From Phycisphaerales bacterium (lineage in GTDB: Bacteria; Planctomycetota; Phycisphaerae; UBA1845), in NCBI GenBank assembly GCA_013140575.1, contig JABFSN010000027.1:1-43064 (forward strand): a stretch of 43,064 bases of DNA, given 5' to 3'. Positions 6,747 to 16,182 of this stretch are shown here, one piece after another (positions within the stretch are counted from its first letter, which is position 1; every line of letters starts with the position of its first letter). Below the pieces are notes generated by a model. It saw nothing but the letters and a program-made list of their open reading frames with translations. It made no database searches and was not told where the DNA came from. The position numbers were made by a program, and so were the translations under genes.

Positions 6747-9700
6747 CAGCGACATTGAAAGCATGCCGATTGCCCCTGTGCCGCAAGCTTGTGGACTTGC
6801 CATGGGCGGGGATGGAACCACCTGAAAAACCGGAGATTCGACACAACCATCGCCTATGCCGTCCATGTCTATGTCCGTTTGGTTCGGATTGGCCAGACCG
6901 ACGCAGTTGTCGCATCGATCAAGGACCGCATCGTTATCCGTGTCACTTGAAGGGCCGGTCAGGCACAACTCGCACCCGTCGTCGATTCCGTTGTCGTCAC
7001 AGTCTACGAATCCAGAGTTCGTTGGATCACGGTCGCACGCAGTACACCCCGTGACCAGGAAGAGGAGCGACCCGGAGTTTCCTGCCTCCGCCTGTGACTC
7101 GCTGACGGCACTCAACGTGATCTGCACATCGGTGAAACTGAGTGGCTGGTCGTCGCATTGCCCGTTCAAGGCCAAAACGCAGGAATCACTGCAAGTGGCG
7201 GGTGCCGACGCCGAATCCCGGGGACCACAATCTCCGCAGTCGGTGCCGTAATCACAATTGCTGTAATCGGATCCGGGACCCCCGTCGTCGCAGTCGTTGT
7301 CAAAGTCGAAGCGGCAGTCATTCGAGCAGATCGGTTCGCCGCCGGAATAAGCTGCGGGGCCACAATCGGAGCAATCGGTTCCTGGCGGGCAGATTTCCCG
7401 TTCCAGAAAATCGGCGGGTACCACTACATCCACCTCCACCGTGGCGACACCGCCGCTCTCGATGCTCACCGAGCTGGGTTCGGCTCGGGTGACAAGTCCA
7501 CGGTTGTCGGTGACGGTCACGCGGAACGTGTCCGACGGTCCCAGATTCCGCACATGAAATCGCGGGGAACTCTTCGCGCCGAGCGGAAGGAGTCCGAGGG
7601 ATAGCGGCATGGGCAGATCGGCGTCCGTCGTAACCTGAACCGACTGCCCGCGAAACTGGCCGGGAAACACACGCTCAAACGGAAAACCGTTGCCGTCTTC
7701 CCCGCTCACCGCGACCAGGAATGGTTGATCCGGCAAGCTGACCGTCCCGACGAAATCCGAAGGGGCGGCGAGTGGGTTGCCGGTTGCCAACTCAATCACA
7801 CCGATTTCATCGCCGGTGGGGCTGATCATGTGGAACGATGGGTTTACAAAGGGACCGAAAACGTTGGCCGCCGCCAACACCGGGCCTCCCACCAGCGGCT
7901 GACCCGGAAACGGAAAAAGTGCCTCATGCCCGGCGCGACCCGACTCAACCACGAATTCGAAGGAGAGGGCGTCGATTTCGCTGGCGGCTCTGGCGGTCAT
8001 CGAGAACGCCCCACCCCCGATGGCCTGCAGGGTCCAACGGCCGGGTTGGGGGGCAACAATGGAGACGATGCAACCGTTCGCGAAATTGCTCACAGTCACA
8101 CCGGGATCCCCTTCGCTTAACAAAACCCCGGCCGGGCTTCGCAACGTCACAGATTCCTTCGTTTCCATCGACACCGCCACCACAAGCTGTTCGATGGTGG
8201 AATCCACAACGATGGGAATGTCCCTCACGCCCGACGCTCCCTCACGCGGACCGCAGTCCAAACAATCCGTTCCCAAGTCACAGATTGAATAATCAGATCC
8301 CGGACCGCCGTCATCGCATTCACCATCTGAGGCCGTTCGGCAGGCGTCTGAGCATAGTGCCACCGACTCAAGCACGTCGCTGATCGTCTTTACATTCGTG
8401 AGCCGGCGAGCAAGTTGAGGGCGTACCAGTTGGAAAACATCGTGAACCTCTCGTTCGCCGAGAAAGAATGCTTGGCCGCCCGTCTCCGCGGCGTTGCGCA
8501 GGAACACCGGATCGAGGGATGAGCACGATCCGGAAAGCACAGGCGACACCGTGATGCGCTTGTCCTTCGCAACTTTGATGGCTGCATCTGCGACTTCCGG
8601 GTCAGAGCTGCTGGCGTCGGTGAAAAGGAGGAGCGTTGAATCCTTCTGGCTGGCACTCAAGGCGCGAAGCAACGCTGTCTGCGACGGTTCGGGACAATCG
8701 CCCCCCTCGCTGACCCGGATGTTTTCGACAACCCGTTGAAACGTCATGGCGTCTCGCGTCACGACGGGCTCGCCGATATCCGGATCGTTGAAGGGCAAAA
8801 ACAGGTACTCGGCCGGCTCTTCACCGGATGCGACAATCTCGCTGACCAGGGAAGTGATTTCCGCTTTGACTTGCGCGATCTCATCCTCCATGCTGCTGGT
8901 GACATCCACGACGAAGGCCAGCGTGCCGCGCCCGGTTATCCCCATCAGCGCCCTGATCGCTTTGGCATTTCCGGCCACGCCTCGCTCATTCAGAATGCCC
9001 TCGATGAAATCACGCGTGCTGGTTTCCGCGAACTCCCGAGCGCGTTCGTGCCCGGAAAGACTGGCATCATCCTTGTGAGTGCCGACGCAGCCGCCAAGGG
9101 CGCCGGACGCCAAGAGGTTTCCATGCAAGCATCGCCCCGGAGGTGGAAACTGATCGCAGCCGCTTGCACCGTACCAATAGCCCGACGTGAGCGGGTGGGT
9201 GGAGGACAAACCTGTCGGATCGTTGAGGAACGTGCCAAGCACATCCGCTGGCTGACGCGTCTGACTGCAATACTGTGTATTGTTGTCCGGGAAGCGGGGG
9301 TCATAGGGCGGAGGGTCGGGCAGGACTCGGGTTCCGAAGCCTTCGAGCGGCAGCGGACTTAACACACCGGCGTCGGTCAACTCCACGTAATTGGAGTGGG
9401 CGTAAAAATCCTGAATCGCGTGGAGCGCACGACCGAGTTCACGTCGCGCTTCCGCACCATCGGGACTTGGCGCCGTGATGAACTCGATGATCTTGCTGCG
9501 CCGCTCAATGATTGCGGCGCTACCAGCCGAAAAATGATCGCTGTCGAAGTGTAATTCATGCAGGTTGAACGAGTTGGCATTCTGGGGCAAACAGGTACGT
9601 AGGCCGGAGGGAATCGGATAGCCGTACAAGTGCCAGGCGAGAAACTGCAAACAATCCGACTGCTGGTTGTGAAGGCTTACCTCGTTAAGAGCAACCGGCG

Positions 9701-9905
9701 TGAAGCTGAGCGTCTCTCCATCGACCACGCGCTGTACGCGCCGGAGCGCGTCGTCCGTAATGGCCGCGTGGGTCGGTGATTTGAAACCCATTGCATCAGG
9801 ATTCAGAACTGAAACGGCCGCCGCCGTGAGAAACGGCAGCAGTAACCAATGCAGGCCGGACTCCGCTACGACTCCGTCGGCAGACATGCGAGACCGAGAA
9901 TTCAT
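6675..9905 (-). CDS. Secreted Het-C / VWA protein with Cys-rich and TSP3-like repeats
   Basis: This 1076-aa exported protein has a hydrophobic N-terminal segment (about residues 18-40). A Het-C-like domain follows (MGFKSPTHAAITDDAL, then LHELHFDSDHF and ALHAIQDFYAHSNY with conserved His/Asp). A VWA domain starts at about residue 310 with the MIDAS-type DVTSSM and LLFTDASSSD. Near 535 and 865 are copies of a Cys-rich unit CDDGGPGSDYS-CD-GTDC-DCGPR. The end carries thrombospondin type-3-like Asp-rich segments (DTDNDAVLDRCDNC, TDIDMDGIGDGC). A terminal Cys-Gly, hydrophobic stretch and basic tail resemble a C-terminal sorting signal. The start at 9905 follows GGAGAGG. The VWA and TSP3 units should bind Ca or Mg; the role is probably cell-surface binding, not known. 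Confidence 0.85.
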   Translation of the reverse strand: MNSRSRMSADGVVAESGLHWLLLPFLTAAAVSVLNPDAMGFKSPTHAAITDDALRRVQRVVDGETLSFTPVALNEVSLHNQQSDCLQFLAWHLYGYPIPSGLRTCLPQNANSFNLHELHFDSDHFSAGSAAIIERRSKIIEFITAPSPDGAEARRELGRALHAIQDFYAHSNYVELTDAGVLSPLPLEGFGTRVLPDPPPYDPRFPDNNTQYCSQTRQPADVLGTFLNDPTGLSSTHPLTSGYWYGASGCDQFPPPGRCLHGNLLASGALGGCVGTHKDDASLSGHERAREFAETSTRDFIEGILNERGVAGNAKAIRALMGITGRGTLAFVVDVTSSMEDEIAQVKAEITSLVSEIVASGEEPAEYLFLPFNDPDIGEPVVTRDAMTFQRVVENIRVSEGGDCPEPSQTALLRALSASQKDSTLLLFTDASSSDPEVADAAIKVAKDKRITVSPVLSGSCSSLDPVFLRNAAETGGQAFFLGEREVHDVFQLVRPQLARRLTNVKTISDVLESVALCSDACRTASDGECDDGGPGSDYSICDLGTDCLDCGPREGASGVRDIPIVVDSTIEQLVVAVSMETKESVTLRSPAGVLLSEGDPGVTVSNFANGCIVSIVAPQPGRWTLQAIGGGAFSMTARAASEIDALSFEFVVESGRAGHEALFPFPGQPLVGGPVLAAANVFGPFVNPSFHMISPTGDEIGVIELATGNPLAAPSDFVGTVSLPDQPFLVAVSGEDGNGFPFERVFPGQFRGQSVQVTTDADLPMPLSLGLLPLGAKSSPRFHVRNLGPSDTFRVTVTDNRGLVTRAEPSSVSIESGGVATVEVDVVVPADFLEREICPPGTDCSDCGPAAYSGGEPICSNDCRFDFDNDCDDGGPGSDYSNCDYGTDCGDCGPRDSASAPATCSDSCVLALNGQCDDQPLSFTDVQITLSAVSESQAEAGNSGSLLFLVTGCTACDRDPTNSGFVDCDDNGIDDGCELCLTGPSSDTDNDAVLDRCDNCVGLANPNQTDIDMDGIGDGCVESPVFQVVPSPPMASPQACGTGAIGMLSMSLLTMCMVGNKRTRATRTSERPTRS

Positions 9906-10133
9906 CGTGTCCTCTCCTAGCATCGCGGACTCACGCTTGCAGCGCCGAGAATCCGCTGTCCGTTAGTTTTTGAGTCAAGCGCCGTTGCACCGGCGCACGT
10001 TTCGTCATCAGAAACGGGCATCACCGCCCGAGTTCCATTTGTGAAGGCTACTCGCCTGATTCTGGGTTTCTCAATCCGCCCCACGTGGTAAGGTGCTTGT
10101 ATGCGGAGGTCCCATGCGTCATCCCGCAATTCC

Positions 10134-10469
10134 TTACTCCGTAGGTTTTTGCTTCGGCTTGCGGACCGCGCGATGTGCGGCGACGAGCCGCGCCGGCACA
10201 TCCGCGCGGTCGGTGGCGTTGAGCCGCTCGAACAGCCCCTTGCGGTGGATCCGCACGGTGTCACGCTTCATCACGAGGAGTTCGGCGATCCGCCCGTTGT
10301 CGTGGCCCAAGCAAATGAGCCTCGCGAACTCCGACTGAAGGGGCGTCAACCTGAACCGCCTTGCAAGCGTTTTCCGTTGGTACGGCGTAAACAGTTCGGG
10401 CAGCGGATGCTTGGCAAACGAATCCGATCCGCCGTTTTCCACGCCGCCAACCTCGCTCCGAAATCTCAC
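10134..10469 (-). CDS. LuxR/GerE-type helix-turn-helix protein
   Basis: The protein is 111 aa. Residues about 40-95 match the LuxR C-terminal HTH: RLTPLQSEFARLICLGHDNGRIAELLVMKRDTVRIH, where the usual 'T.RE.eVl.l...G.s.keIA..L..s..TV..H' spacing can be followed. There is no receiver or PAS domain, so it is a single-domain regulator or fragment. The start is a GTG at 10469; the only SD-like sequence is weak. It is divergent from the ECF sigma/kinase pair, which suggests local regulation but proves nothing. Confidence 0.7.
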   Translation of the reverse strand: MRFRSEVGGVENGGSDSFAKHPLPELFTPYQRKTLARRFRLTPLQSEFARLICLGHDNGRIAELLVMKRDTVRIHRKGLFERLNATDRADVPARLVAAHRAVRKPKQKPTE

Positions 10470-10693
10470 GTGCGGCCTTGGCCCGTTCCAAACTCGGCCT
10501 TCGGTCGCGGCGAAGACCGTCGGGACACCGCTGCAAACCCCTACGGCGAGGAAGCACCGACCCCCTTCACGCGGAAAATGAAAAAAAATCGCGACCCGCT
10601 ACAATCGCGGAAGATGGGCCCCGGCACCGAGCGGGGTCGGAGTCCAAACGTGCTGGAACGCTGAGGCCGGTCGGGACCGATGGAGTCAATACT

Positions 10694-11323
10694 TTGATTG
10701 GGATCGCCGAGGACACGATCACTGCCGCCGTCAGTGGCGATACCGACGCCGTTGGTCGGCTATTGGTGGCCGTTGACCCCGAGCTTCGCCGGCATATCGT
10801 CGGCAAAATAGGCAAAGTCTACCGCGCTGCCCTTTCGGACGACGACGTGATTCAGGTGACCTTTGTTGAGGCGTACCTGCGCATCGGCCAACTGGTGACG
10901 CTGTCGGTTGAAGCGTTCACCGCGTGGTTAAAGCGAATCGCGGACCGCAACTTGATCGACGCGATTAGGGAACTCGATTGCGACAAGCGTCCGCCACGCC
11001 GACGGCAGGTTGTAAGCGTCGAGTCGAACGACTCTTACACCACGTTGCTGGCGACGCTGGGAAGCACGGGGACCAGTCCGACGCAGGGAGCAAGTCGAGA
11101 GGAAATAAGGGCCATCATGGACCGGGCCATCAGCCAGCTCCCGACGGACTACGCCAAGGTCATGCGGTTGTATGACTTGCAAGAGCGGTCTATCGACGAA
11201 GTCGCTGCGGCATTCGATCCACCCCGAAATCGGGGAGCGATTCACATGCTACGTGCGCGGGCCCATGATCGGCTCCACGAATTGCTCGGCGACACGGCCC
11301 AGTTTTTTTCGGATGGCGCGTGA
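10694..11323 (+). CDS. ECF-type RNA polymerase sigma factor
   Basis: The product has a sigma region 2 (DVIQVTFVEAYLRIG through FTAWLKRIADRNLIDAIRE) and a region 4 (AISQLPTDYAKVMRLYDLQERSIDEVAAAF plus a final recognition helix). I place the start at TTG 10694, eight bases after GGAG, giving 209 aa. The frame is open back to 10478 but the extra residues look non-coding. Only 30 bases separate it from the kinase/TPR gene. ECF factors paired with Ser/Thr kinases are typical of Planctomycetes, where the kinase is thought to control the sigma factor. The promoters it serves are unknown. Confidence 0.85.
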   Translation: MIGIAEDTITAAVSGDTDAVGRLLVAVDPELRRHIVGKIGKVYRAALSDDDVIQVTFVEAYLRIGQLVTLSVEAFTAWLKRIADRNLIDAIRELDCDKRPPRRRQVVSVESNDSYTTLLATLGSTGTSPTQGASREEIRAIMDRAISQLPTDYAKVMRLYDLQERSIDEVAAAFDPPRNRGAIHMLRARAHDRLHELLGDTAQFFSDGA

Positions 11324-11353
11324 AGCAGGGCATCCGTTTCTCGCCATGACCTG

Positions 11354-13897
11354 ATGGACGACATCTGTATGGCCAAACCGCTTCTTGACGCAGGGAGCCA
11401 AGGTGCCGACGCGCAAGCGCTGGTCGATTATGCCTGCCGGCAGACTGCGAGCGCTGTCAAGGCCGCGCCGCTGGAGCGTGCAGCCCTCCCGGCCGCCGGG
11501 TCCATTCCCGGCTACGAGCTTGTCGAGGAAATCCGCCGCGGCGGCCAGGGCGTAGTCTACCGGGCGATTCAGAAATCCACCGGCAAGCCCGTGGCCATTA
11601 AGGTGCTGCGCGATCGCCTGGTTGTGCGACCAAAGGAGCGGGCCAGGTTCGAACGGGAAGCCGACATCCTCGTTGCGCTTGACCACCCAAACATCGTGGG
11701 CATCGGCAACAGGGGGTCGTTTGGCGGTCATTTTTTCATAGTGATGGACTTCATCGAGGGCCAGCCGCTGGATGAATTTGTTCGTCGAATGCAGCCCACT
11801 CTCCAAGTATCACTTCGGCTCTTCGCCCGTATCTGCGATGCAATCCAAACCGCTCACAGTTGCAAGATCGTTCACCGCGACCTTAAGCCGAGTAACATCC
11901 TGGTCGACGATCGCGGCGAACCCCGCGTGCTCGATTTCGGCCTTGCCAAGCTCGGCTCCGATTCGGCACTCCGCGACGGGGACATGTCTTTGACACTCAC
12001 CGGTGAATTCTACGGGTCGTTGCCCTGGGCTGCGCCGGAACAAGTCGAGGGAGCCAATGACCGGATCGACGCCCGCACCGACGTACACGCTTTGGGCCTC
12101 ATCCTGTTCCACATGCTCACGGGACGGTTTCCATACTCCGTCGTTGGCCCGAAGCGCATGGTACTCAATACCATCGTACAGGCGGAGCCGACTCGGCTCG
12201 GCACGATTTGCCAGGACATCGACGACGACGTGAACACGATCGTGCAAAAGTGTCTCCAGAAAGACCCGGAGCGGCGCTACCGAGACGTCGCCGCGTTGCA
12301 GGAAGACGTTCGCCGGTATCTGGCCAACGAACCTATCTGCGCCCGTCGGCCCACCGCGGTGTACCGATTCCGTAAATTCGCAAGACGCAACAAGGCCGCG
12401 GTAGCTGGCGTCGGTGGGGTTTTTGTGGCGCTCATCGCGGGAGCGACAGTCTCGGTAGGGTTTGCAATCCGGGAGAGCGAGCAGCGCCATTTGGCTGAAC
12501 AACGCCTGGAACAGACGGAGGATGCTCGCGCAGAAACGGAACTACGCCGGAATGAGGCTGAACAGGTTGCCGCCTTCCAGGCCACGCAACTTGCCGACAT
12601 CGACACGGAGTTGATGGGCGTGCGCCTACGAGCTAGGGTGATTGCCGAGCGCCGCTCCGCACTTGAAGCGCGCGGGTCTGAGCGGTCCGTCGTCGCAGCC
12701 GAAATGCGGGAGTTTGAGACGTCACTTTCAGGCGTGAACTTCACCGTTGTTGCCCTTGAGATGCTGGACGAGAACATCTTCGATCGTGCCCTTGCGGCGA
12801 TCGAAGGCCAATTCGCCGATCAACCGCTCGTCAAGGCGCGACTTTTGCAGGCGATTGCCGACACACTTCGCGACCTCGGTCTGCTCGACAGCGCGGCGAC
12901 CCCGCAGAAAGAGGCATTGCACATCCGCCGGGAACAATTGGGAGATGATGATCCCGACACGCTGTCGTCCTTCAACAGCATGGGACAAGTGTTGCGTGAT
13001 AGAGGAGATCTTGCGAGCGCCGAACAACATTTCCGCAAAGCGATGGACGCACGTCTTCAACAGTTCGGAAGAGACGATTGCAGGACGCTCTCGTCAATCA
13101 ACAACATGGGTGCGTTGCTTCAAGCCCAGAGCAGGCTGGCGGAAGCGGAAGCGTATTTCCGACAGGCGTTTGAGGGGCGCCTGCGTGTACTGGGAACCGG
13201 GCATTACGACACACTGCAATCGGCAACCAATCTGGTTGGCCTTCTGAAGGAGCGGGGCGAGACAACTGAGGCTACGGTGATCTCTCAAATGGCCGTAACA
13301 TGGCTCAAGACATTGCCGCGGGATGACCATCCGAAGTCGATTCAATCGATGAGCAATATCGCCTCCCTGCTTAGAAGTCTCGGAATGCCTATGGATGCAG
13401 AGCCCTTGTATCGCCAAGTTCTAGACCGTCGCCGTCGGGTGCTGGGCGACGATCATCCCGACACTCTCCAATCGATCGCCAACGTGGGACGTGTGTTGCT
13501 GATGCAGGAAAAGTTTGCGGAGGCAGACTCGTTTTTGTTCGAAGCCTTGGAGCGGCGACGACGTACTTTGGGCAGCGATCATCCCGACACGCTGAGCACA
13601 ATCGAGGCGATCGGCGATCTGTTCTCAGCTCAGGGCAGGCTGTTTGAGGCCGAATCGTACCTTTGCGAGGCCTTGGCTGCGCGTCGTCGTACGCAAGGAA
13701 ACGACCATCGAGTCACGCTGTTGTTGTTGCACAAACTGGGATCACTTTTTGAGGCCGAGGGTAAGTTGGTTGAAGCCGAGGACTGCTACCGCGAGGCTTT
13801 CGAGGGGCTGCATCGATTGCTAGGCCATGACCACCCGGATACGTTGGCTTCGATCCACGCACTAGGCCAACTACTTGTCGACGGGAATCAGCATTAG
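11354..13897 (+). CDS. Transmembrane Ser/Thr protein kinase with TPR domain
   Basis: This 847-aa protein has a Hanks-type kinase domain at about 53-325. Visible parts are the Gly loop RRGGQGVVY (61-69), VAIKVL with Lys83, HRDLKPSN (174-181) with Asp176, DFG (195-197) and APEQ (227-230). A membrane helix follows at about 348-371, then a coiled-coil-prone stretch rich in Glu, Arg and Ala. From about 490 to 840 there are repeated ~42-residue TPR units of the kinesin-light-chain type (recurring LG-DHPDTL and LFEAES patterns). The kinase faces the cytoplasm and the TPRs should lie outside. It is coupled to the ECF sigma gene 30 bases upstream. The start codon is uncertain (11354 or 11369). Confidence 0.93.
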   Translation: MDDICMAKPLLDAGSQGADAQALVDYACRQTASAVKAAPLERAALPAAGSIPGYELVEEIRRGGQGVVYRAIQKSTGKPVAIKVLRDRLVVRPKERARFEREADILVALDHPNIVGIGNRGSFGGHFFIVMDFIEGQPLDEFVRRMQPTLQVSLRLFARICDAIQTAHSCKIVHRDLKPSNILVDDRGEPRVLDFGLAKLGSDSALRDGDMSLTLTGEFYGSLPWAAPEQVEGANDRIDARTDVHALGLILFHMLTGRFPYSVVGPKRMVLNTIVQAEPTRLGTICQDIDDDVNTIVQKCLQKDPERRYRDVAALQEDVRRYLANEPICARRPTAVYRFRKFARRNKAAVAGVGGVFVALIAGATVSVGFAIRESEQRHLAEQRLEQTEDARAETELRRNEAEQVAAFQATQLADIDTELMGVRLRARVIAERRSALEARGSERSVVAAEMREFETSLSGVNFTVVALEMLDENIFDRALAAIEGQFADQPLVKARLLQAIADTLRDLGLLDSAATPQKEALHIRREQLGDDDPDTLSSFNSMGQVLRDRGDLASAEQHFRKAMDARLQQFGRDDCRTLSSINNMGALLQAQSRLAEAEAYFRQAFEGRLRVLGTGHYDTLQSATNLVGLLKERGETTEATVISQMAVTWLKTLPRDDHPKSIQSMSNIASLLRSLGMPMDAEPLYRQVLDRRRRVLGDDHPDTLQSIANVGRVLLMQEKFAEADSFLFEALERRRRTLGSDHPDTLSTIEAIGDLFSAQGRLFEAESYLCEALAARRRTQGNDHRVTLLLLHKLGSLFEAEGKLVEAEDCYREAFEGLHRLLGHDHPDTLASIHALGQLLVDGNQH

Positions 13898-13971
13898 AAC
13901 GCTATCGGTTTGCCTGCCGGCGGAAAGTACGTTGCTCGTCGTGTATGGATGGTAATGGGCGCCCCATTTCG

Positions 13972-14835
13972 CTATCCGGGCCAGACCCTTGTCCAGAATT
14001 CGACAAGTCGACGATGAGCGACGAGAAGATCGCGCTCGTCGATGGCCGTCTCCTCCGCCATTGCCGCGAATTCCTTTGTCCACGCATCCGGTGGTAGGGG
14101 GATTTCCTGCGGCACGGCGTGCGTGCCGCGCGTCTCAAACGTCCGTCGAACCGCGTCACGCACTTCCGCAAGCTCAAGTTGCTCACGTGCCATGAGCAGA
14201 ATGAGGTCCACGAGGTCTTTCGTCCGGGTGTTTGGACGGTCGCTCCAGGGAAAGGTCAGGGCGTGGAGTTTCTCCGCAAACTGCTGGGCTTTCGGCACCG
14301 CCCGCACGGTCGCGGGCGTGATTCCGGCGAATCCGAGCACGTCATCGCCGGCCAACCGTTCAGGCTCGCCCGTCAGTGCGTCGCCGATGCCAACGTCAAC
14401 ATGGAACTGTGCAAATCTCTTGCCGGCGACGAGGGCATCCACAGGGAAGCGAGCGCCGCCCATCGGGGCTCCTTGCAGCTCCGAATAGGCAGCCCCGATT
14501 CGGAATACGAAAAAATCGGCCAAGTCTCGGCTTGCGGCCTCCTGCAGGTGCTCACGGATTTGAAGAATACGGTCCTTGACGGCCGCCGCCGAGGAAACCG
14601 AAAGGTCTACGTCAGTTGTGGCGCGAGCATGGGGCCGGTACCGGAGTTCCATTGCGTACCCGCCCTTGAGCAGCCACGGTGGGTTCGGCGACGCAAACAG
14701 CCGAGCAAGCAGTCGCTCGATGGTGACGTTGAGTCGTAGCGTGTTGAGCGGGATACGCCGCTGGGCCGCAACGCCTTTGAGTCGCTCTTGCAGCGCCTGC
14801 CGAAACGCGGCCGCCGTTTTGTACCGATTGGGCAT
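13972..14835 (-). CDS. abiEii: AbiEii-type nucleotidyltransferase toxin
   Basis: The product is 287 aa. It carries the nucleotidyltransferase signature of the AbiEii/AbiGii family: LLKGGYAMELRY (56-66) and RATTDVDLSV (71-80) with the DxD metal pair at Asp75 and Asp77. The later conserved segments QFAEKLHAL and RTKDLVDLILL are also present. Family members are type IV toxins that add nucleotides to tRNA acceptor ends in related systems (established knowledge); activity here is inference. The start lies 3 bases after the antitoxin stop. The motifs look intact, so the toxin is probably functional. It converges with the kinase/TPR gene. Confidence 0.9.
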   Translation of the reverse strand: MPNRYKTAAAFRQALQERLKGVAAQRRIPLNTLRLNVTIERLLARLFASPNPPWLLKGGYAMELRYRPHARATTDVDLSVSSAAAVKDRILQIREHLQEAASRDLADFFVFRIGAAYSELQGAPMGGARFPVDALVAGKRFAQFHVDVGIGDALTGEPERLAGDDVLGFAGITPATVRAVPKAQQFAEKLHALTFPWSDRPNTRTKDLVDLILLMAREQLELAEVRDAVRRTFETRGTHAVPQEIPLPPDAWTKEFAAMAEETAIDERDLLVAHRRLVEFWTRVWPG

Positions 14836-14838
14836 ACA

Positions 14839-15447
14839 CTAACCGATTCTCTTGAGCGCCTCGGCGAGCCGTGCCGGGATCGTCTTCCCGTCGGCCATGC
14901 GCGTCAGGGCAGCACGGCGAACGAGTCCGCGCTGAAGGGCGTCATTAAGGGCCTTTTCAAGCTGCTCTTGGGGAACCGAATCCCCGGCCGCAACATCGAG
15001 CAGCGTGCGCGCCGCATCGGTGATCCGAAAACCCTCTCGCTCCTCCAGTTCGCCTGCGGCCACCGTCGCTCTATGCAGGACAACGGCGCGGGGCGGCTTC
15101 TTTCGAAACGTGGGCGGAACGGTCAGATGCACCTTTTTCGGAAGCAGCTCGCCGAGTTCCAGGACACCGAGCGCCGTCTCGTGCGAGGCCACCGCCTGGT
15201 GTTCGTCATCCCGACCCCGGCTCCACAGCGATAGGCGAATGAGGTCGTCGTGCTCGGCGACAGGAACTTCGGGCAGCCGATAAAGACCGCGCCCAACGCG
15301 TTGGAAGTTGCCGGCATTCACGTGATAATCCACGTGCTGTTTCGAGTAGCCGGCGCTGATCGCCTGCTTGGCGGTGAAGTAGCCTCCTTGCTGCGAAGCC
15401 AGTTCGTGCAGCGTTCGTCGGGCGGCTTGGGTGTTTCGATAGCTCAT
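14839..15447 (-). CDS. abiEi: AbiEi-type antitoxin / autorepressor
   Basis: The product is 202 aa from the ATG at 15447 (a TTG two codons upstream is possible). The N-terminal winged helix is GGYFTAKQAISAGYSKQHVDYHV followed by NFQRVGRGLYRLPEVP, the usual AbiEi_4 pattern. The rest (HQAVASHETALGVLELGELLP, VLHRATV, FRITDAARTLLDVA) matches the AbiEi C-terminal domain. AbiEi proteins neutralise AbiEii and repress their own operon. A strong predicted promoter with a palindrome over the transcription start lies directly upstream, in keeping with autoregulation. The operon may act in replicon maintenance or phage defence. Confidence 0.9.
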   Translation of the reverse strand: MSYRNTQAARRTLHELASQQGGYFTAKQAISAGYSKQHVDYHVNAGNFQRVGRGLYRLPEVPVAEHDDLIRLSLWSRGRDDEHQAVASHETALGVLELGELLPKKVHLTVPPTFRKKPPRAVVLHRATVAAGELEEREGFRITDAARTLLDVAAGDSVPQEQLEKALNDALQRGLVRRAALTRMADGKTIPARLAEALKRIG

Positions 15448-15455
15448 GCACAAAC

Positions 15456-15502
15456 GTCCAAATTATTTGGACCATTATGCAGACGACGCTGCGACGTGTC
15501 CA
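15456..15502 (-). promoter_or_regulatory. abiE promoter with palindromic operator
   Basis: On the minus strand TGGACA (15502-15497) and CATAAT (15479-15474) are separated by exactly 17 bases, and TG precedes the -10 box. A perfect palindrome GTCCAAAT-T-ATTTGGAC occupies 15456-15472, directly over the expected transcription start and nine bases before the abiEi ATG. AbiEi repressors are known to bind inverted repeats at their own promoter, so this is the likely operator. Confidence 0.75.
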
Positions 15503-15658
15503 CCTCCGAAAACGATCCCGCCGGACCAACCGCAGTAATGTGGCCGCGGCCTGTTGCGGAGTCGAGGCAAGCACTAAAGTTCCGTGTGGGGCTGACCAAG
15601 ATTACCCCACTGAGTAGCATGGTCGTCGCCCCACACACGCGAGTAGGAAGCAACGTCG

Positions 15659-16048
15659 ATGGGTCAGCCAAACACGCCAAGCGTCTTCGAACAGATCAAG
15701 GCAGGGCTGCAAGACAGCGTCGCCTACTCCAAAGGCACGCTGTCGCTGAAAACCACGGAGTTGCCGGTTCCGCCGCCGGCGATCACCCCGGAAGAGGTTT
15801 GAGGCCTGCGCCGGTCGATGCGTATGTCGGAGGCCGTCTTCGCCGCGATGCCGAATGTCTCGGCGAGGACCGTCCAGAGCCGGGAGCAGGGCGTCCGCGA
15901 ACCGAGCGATGCGGCACTGCGAATGATTCAAATCGTAAGAGTGAACCCCGGCATCGTCCGTGAACTTTTCAACGGCAACTGCCGGTCCCCAAAACTCTTG
16001 GTTGCAGGGGCCGGCAATCGTCGCACGTCGCGACGCGTGGCGACGTAA
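15659..16048 (+). pseudogene. HTH regulator (antitoxin-like) broken by an in-frame TGA
   Basis: An ATG at 15659 opens a frame of 47 codons (MGQPNTPSVFEQIKAG onward). A TGA at 15800-15802 interrupts it and it continues in the same frame with GLRRSMRMSEAVFAAMPNVSARTVQSRE and EPSDAALRMIQIVRVNPGIV. Together these look like one Xre/HigA-type antitoxin: the disordered start, the HTH and the closing helix of that family are present in order. The single stop makes it a probable pseudogene. No intact toxin gene lies next to it. The C-terminal end after the HTH is unclear, so the 3' boundary is approximate. Confidence 0.65.
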
Positions 16049-16182
16049 CCCACGCAGCTCGTCGCTATCAGGATACGCAGGGACCAATCGGCGAAAGCCG
16101 CTGTTCTTCGTCGAGCGATCGACATCCGTGCAGGAATGTCCGCATTTTCCCACGGCACGTCTGAAAAACTGGATTCCGTCTC

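Noticed and set aside
15602-16153. Minus-strand 183-aa frame
   Set aside because: It lies antisense to the broken HTH gene, has no recognisable motif and an odd composition; a shadow frame.
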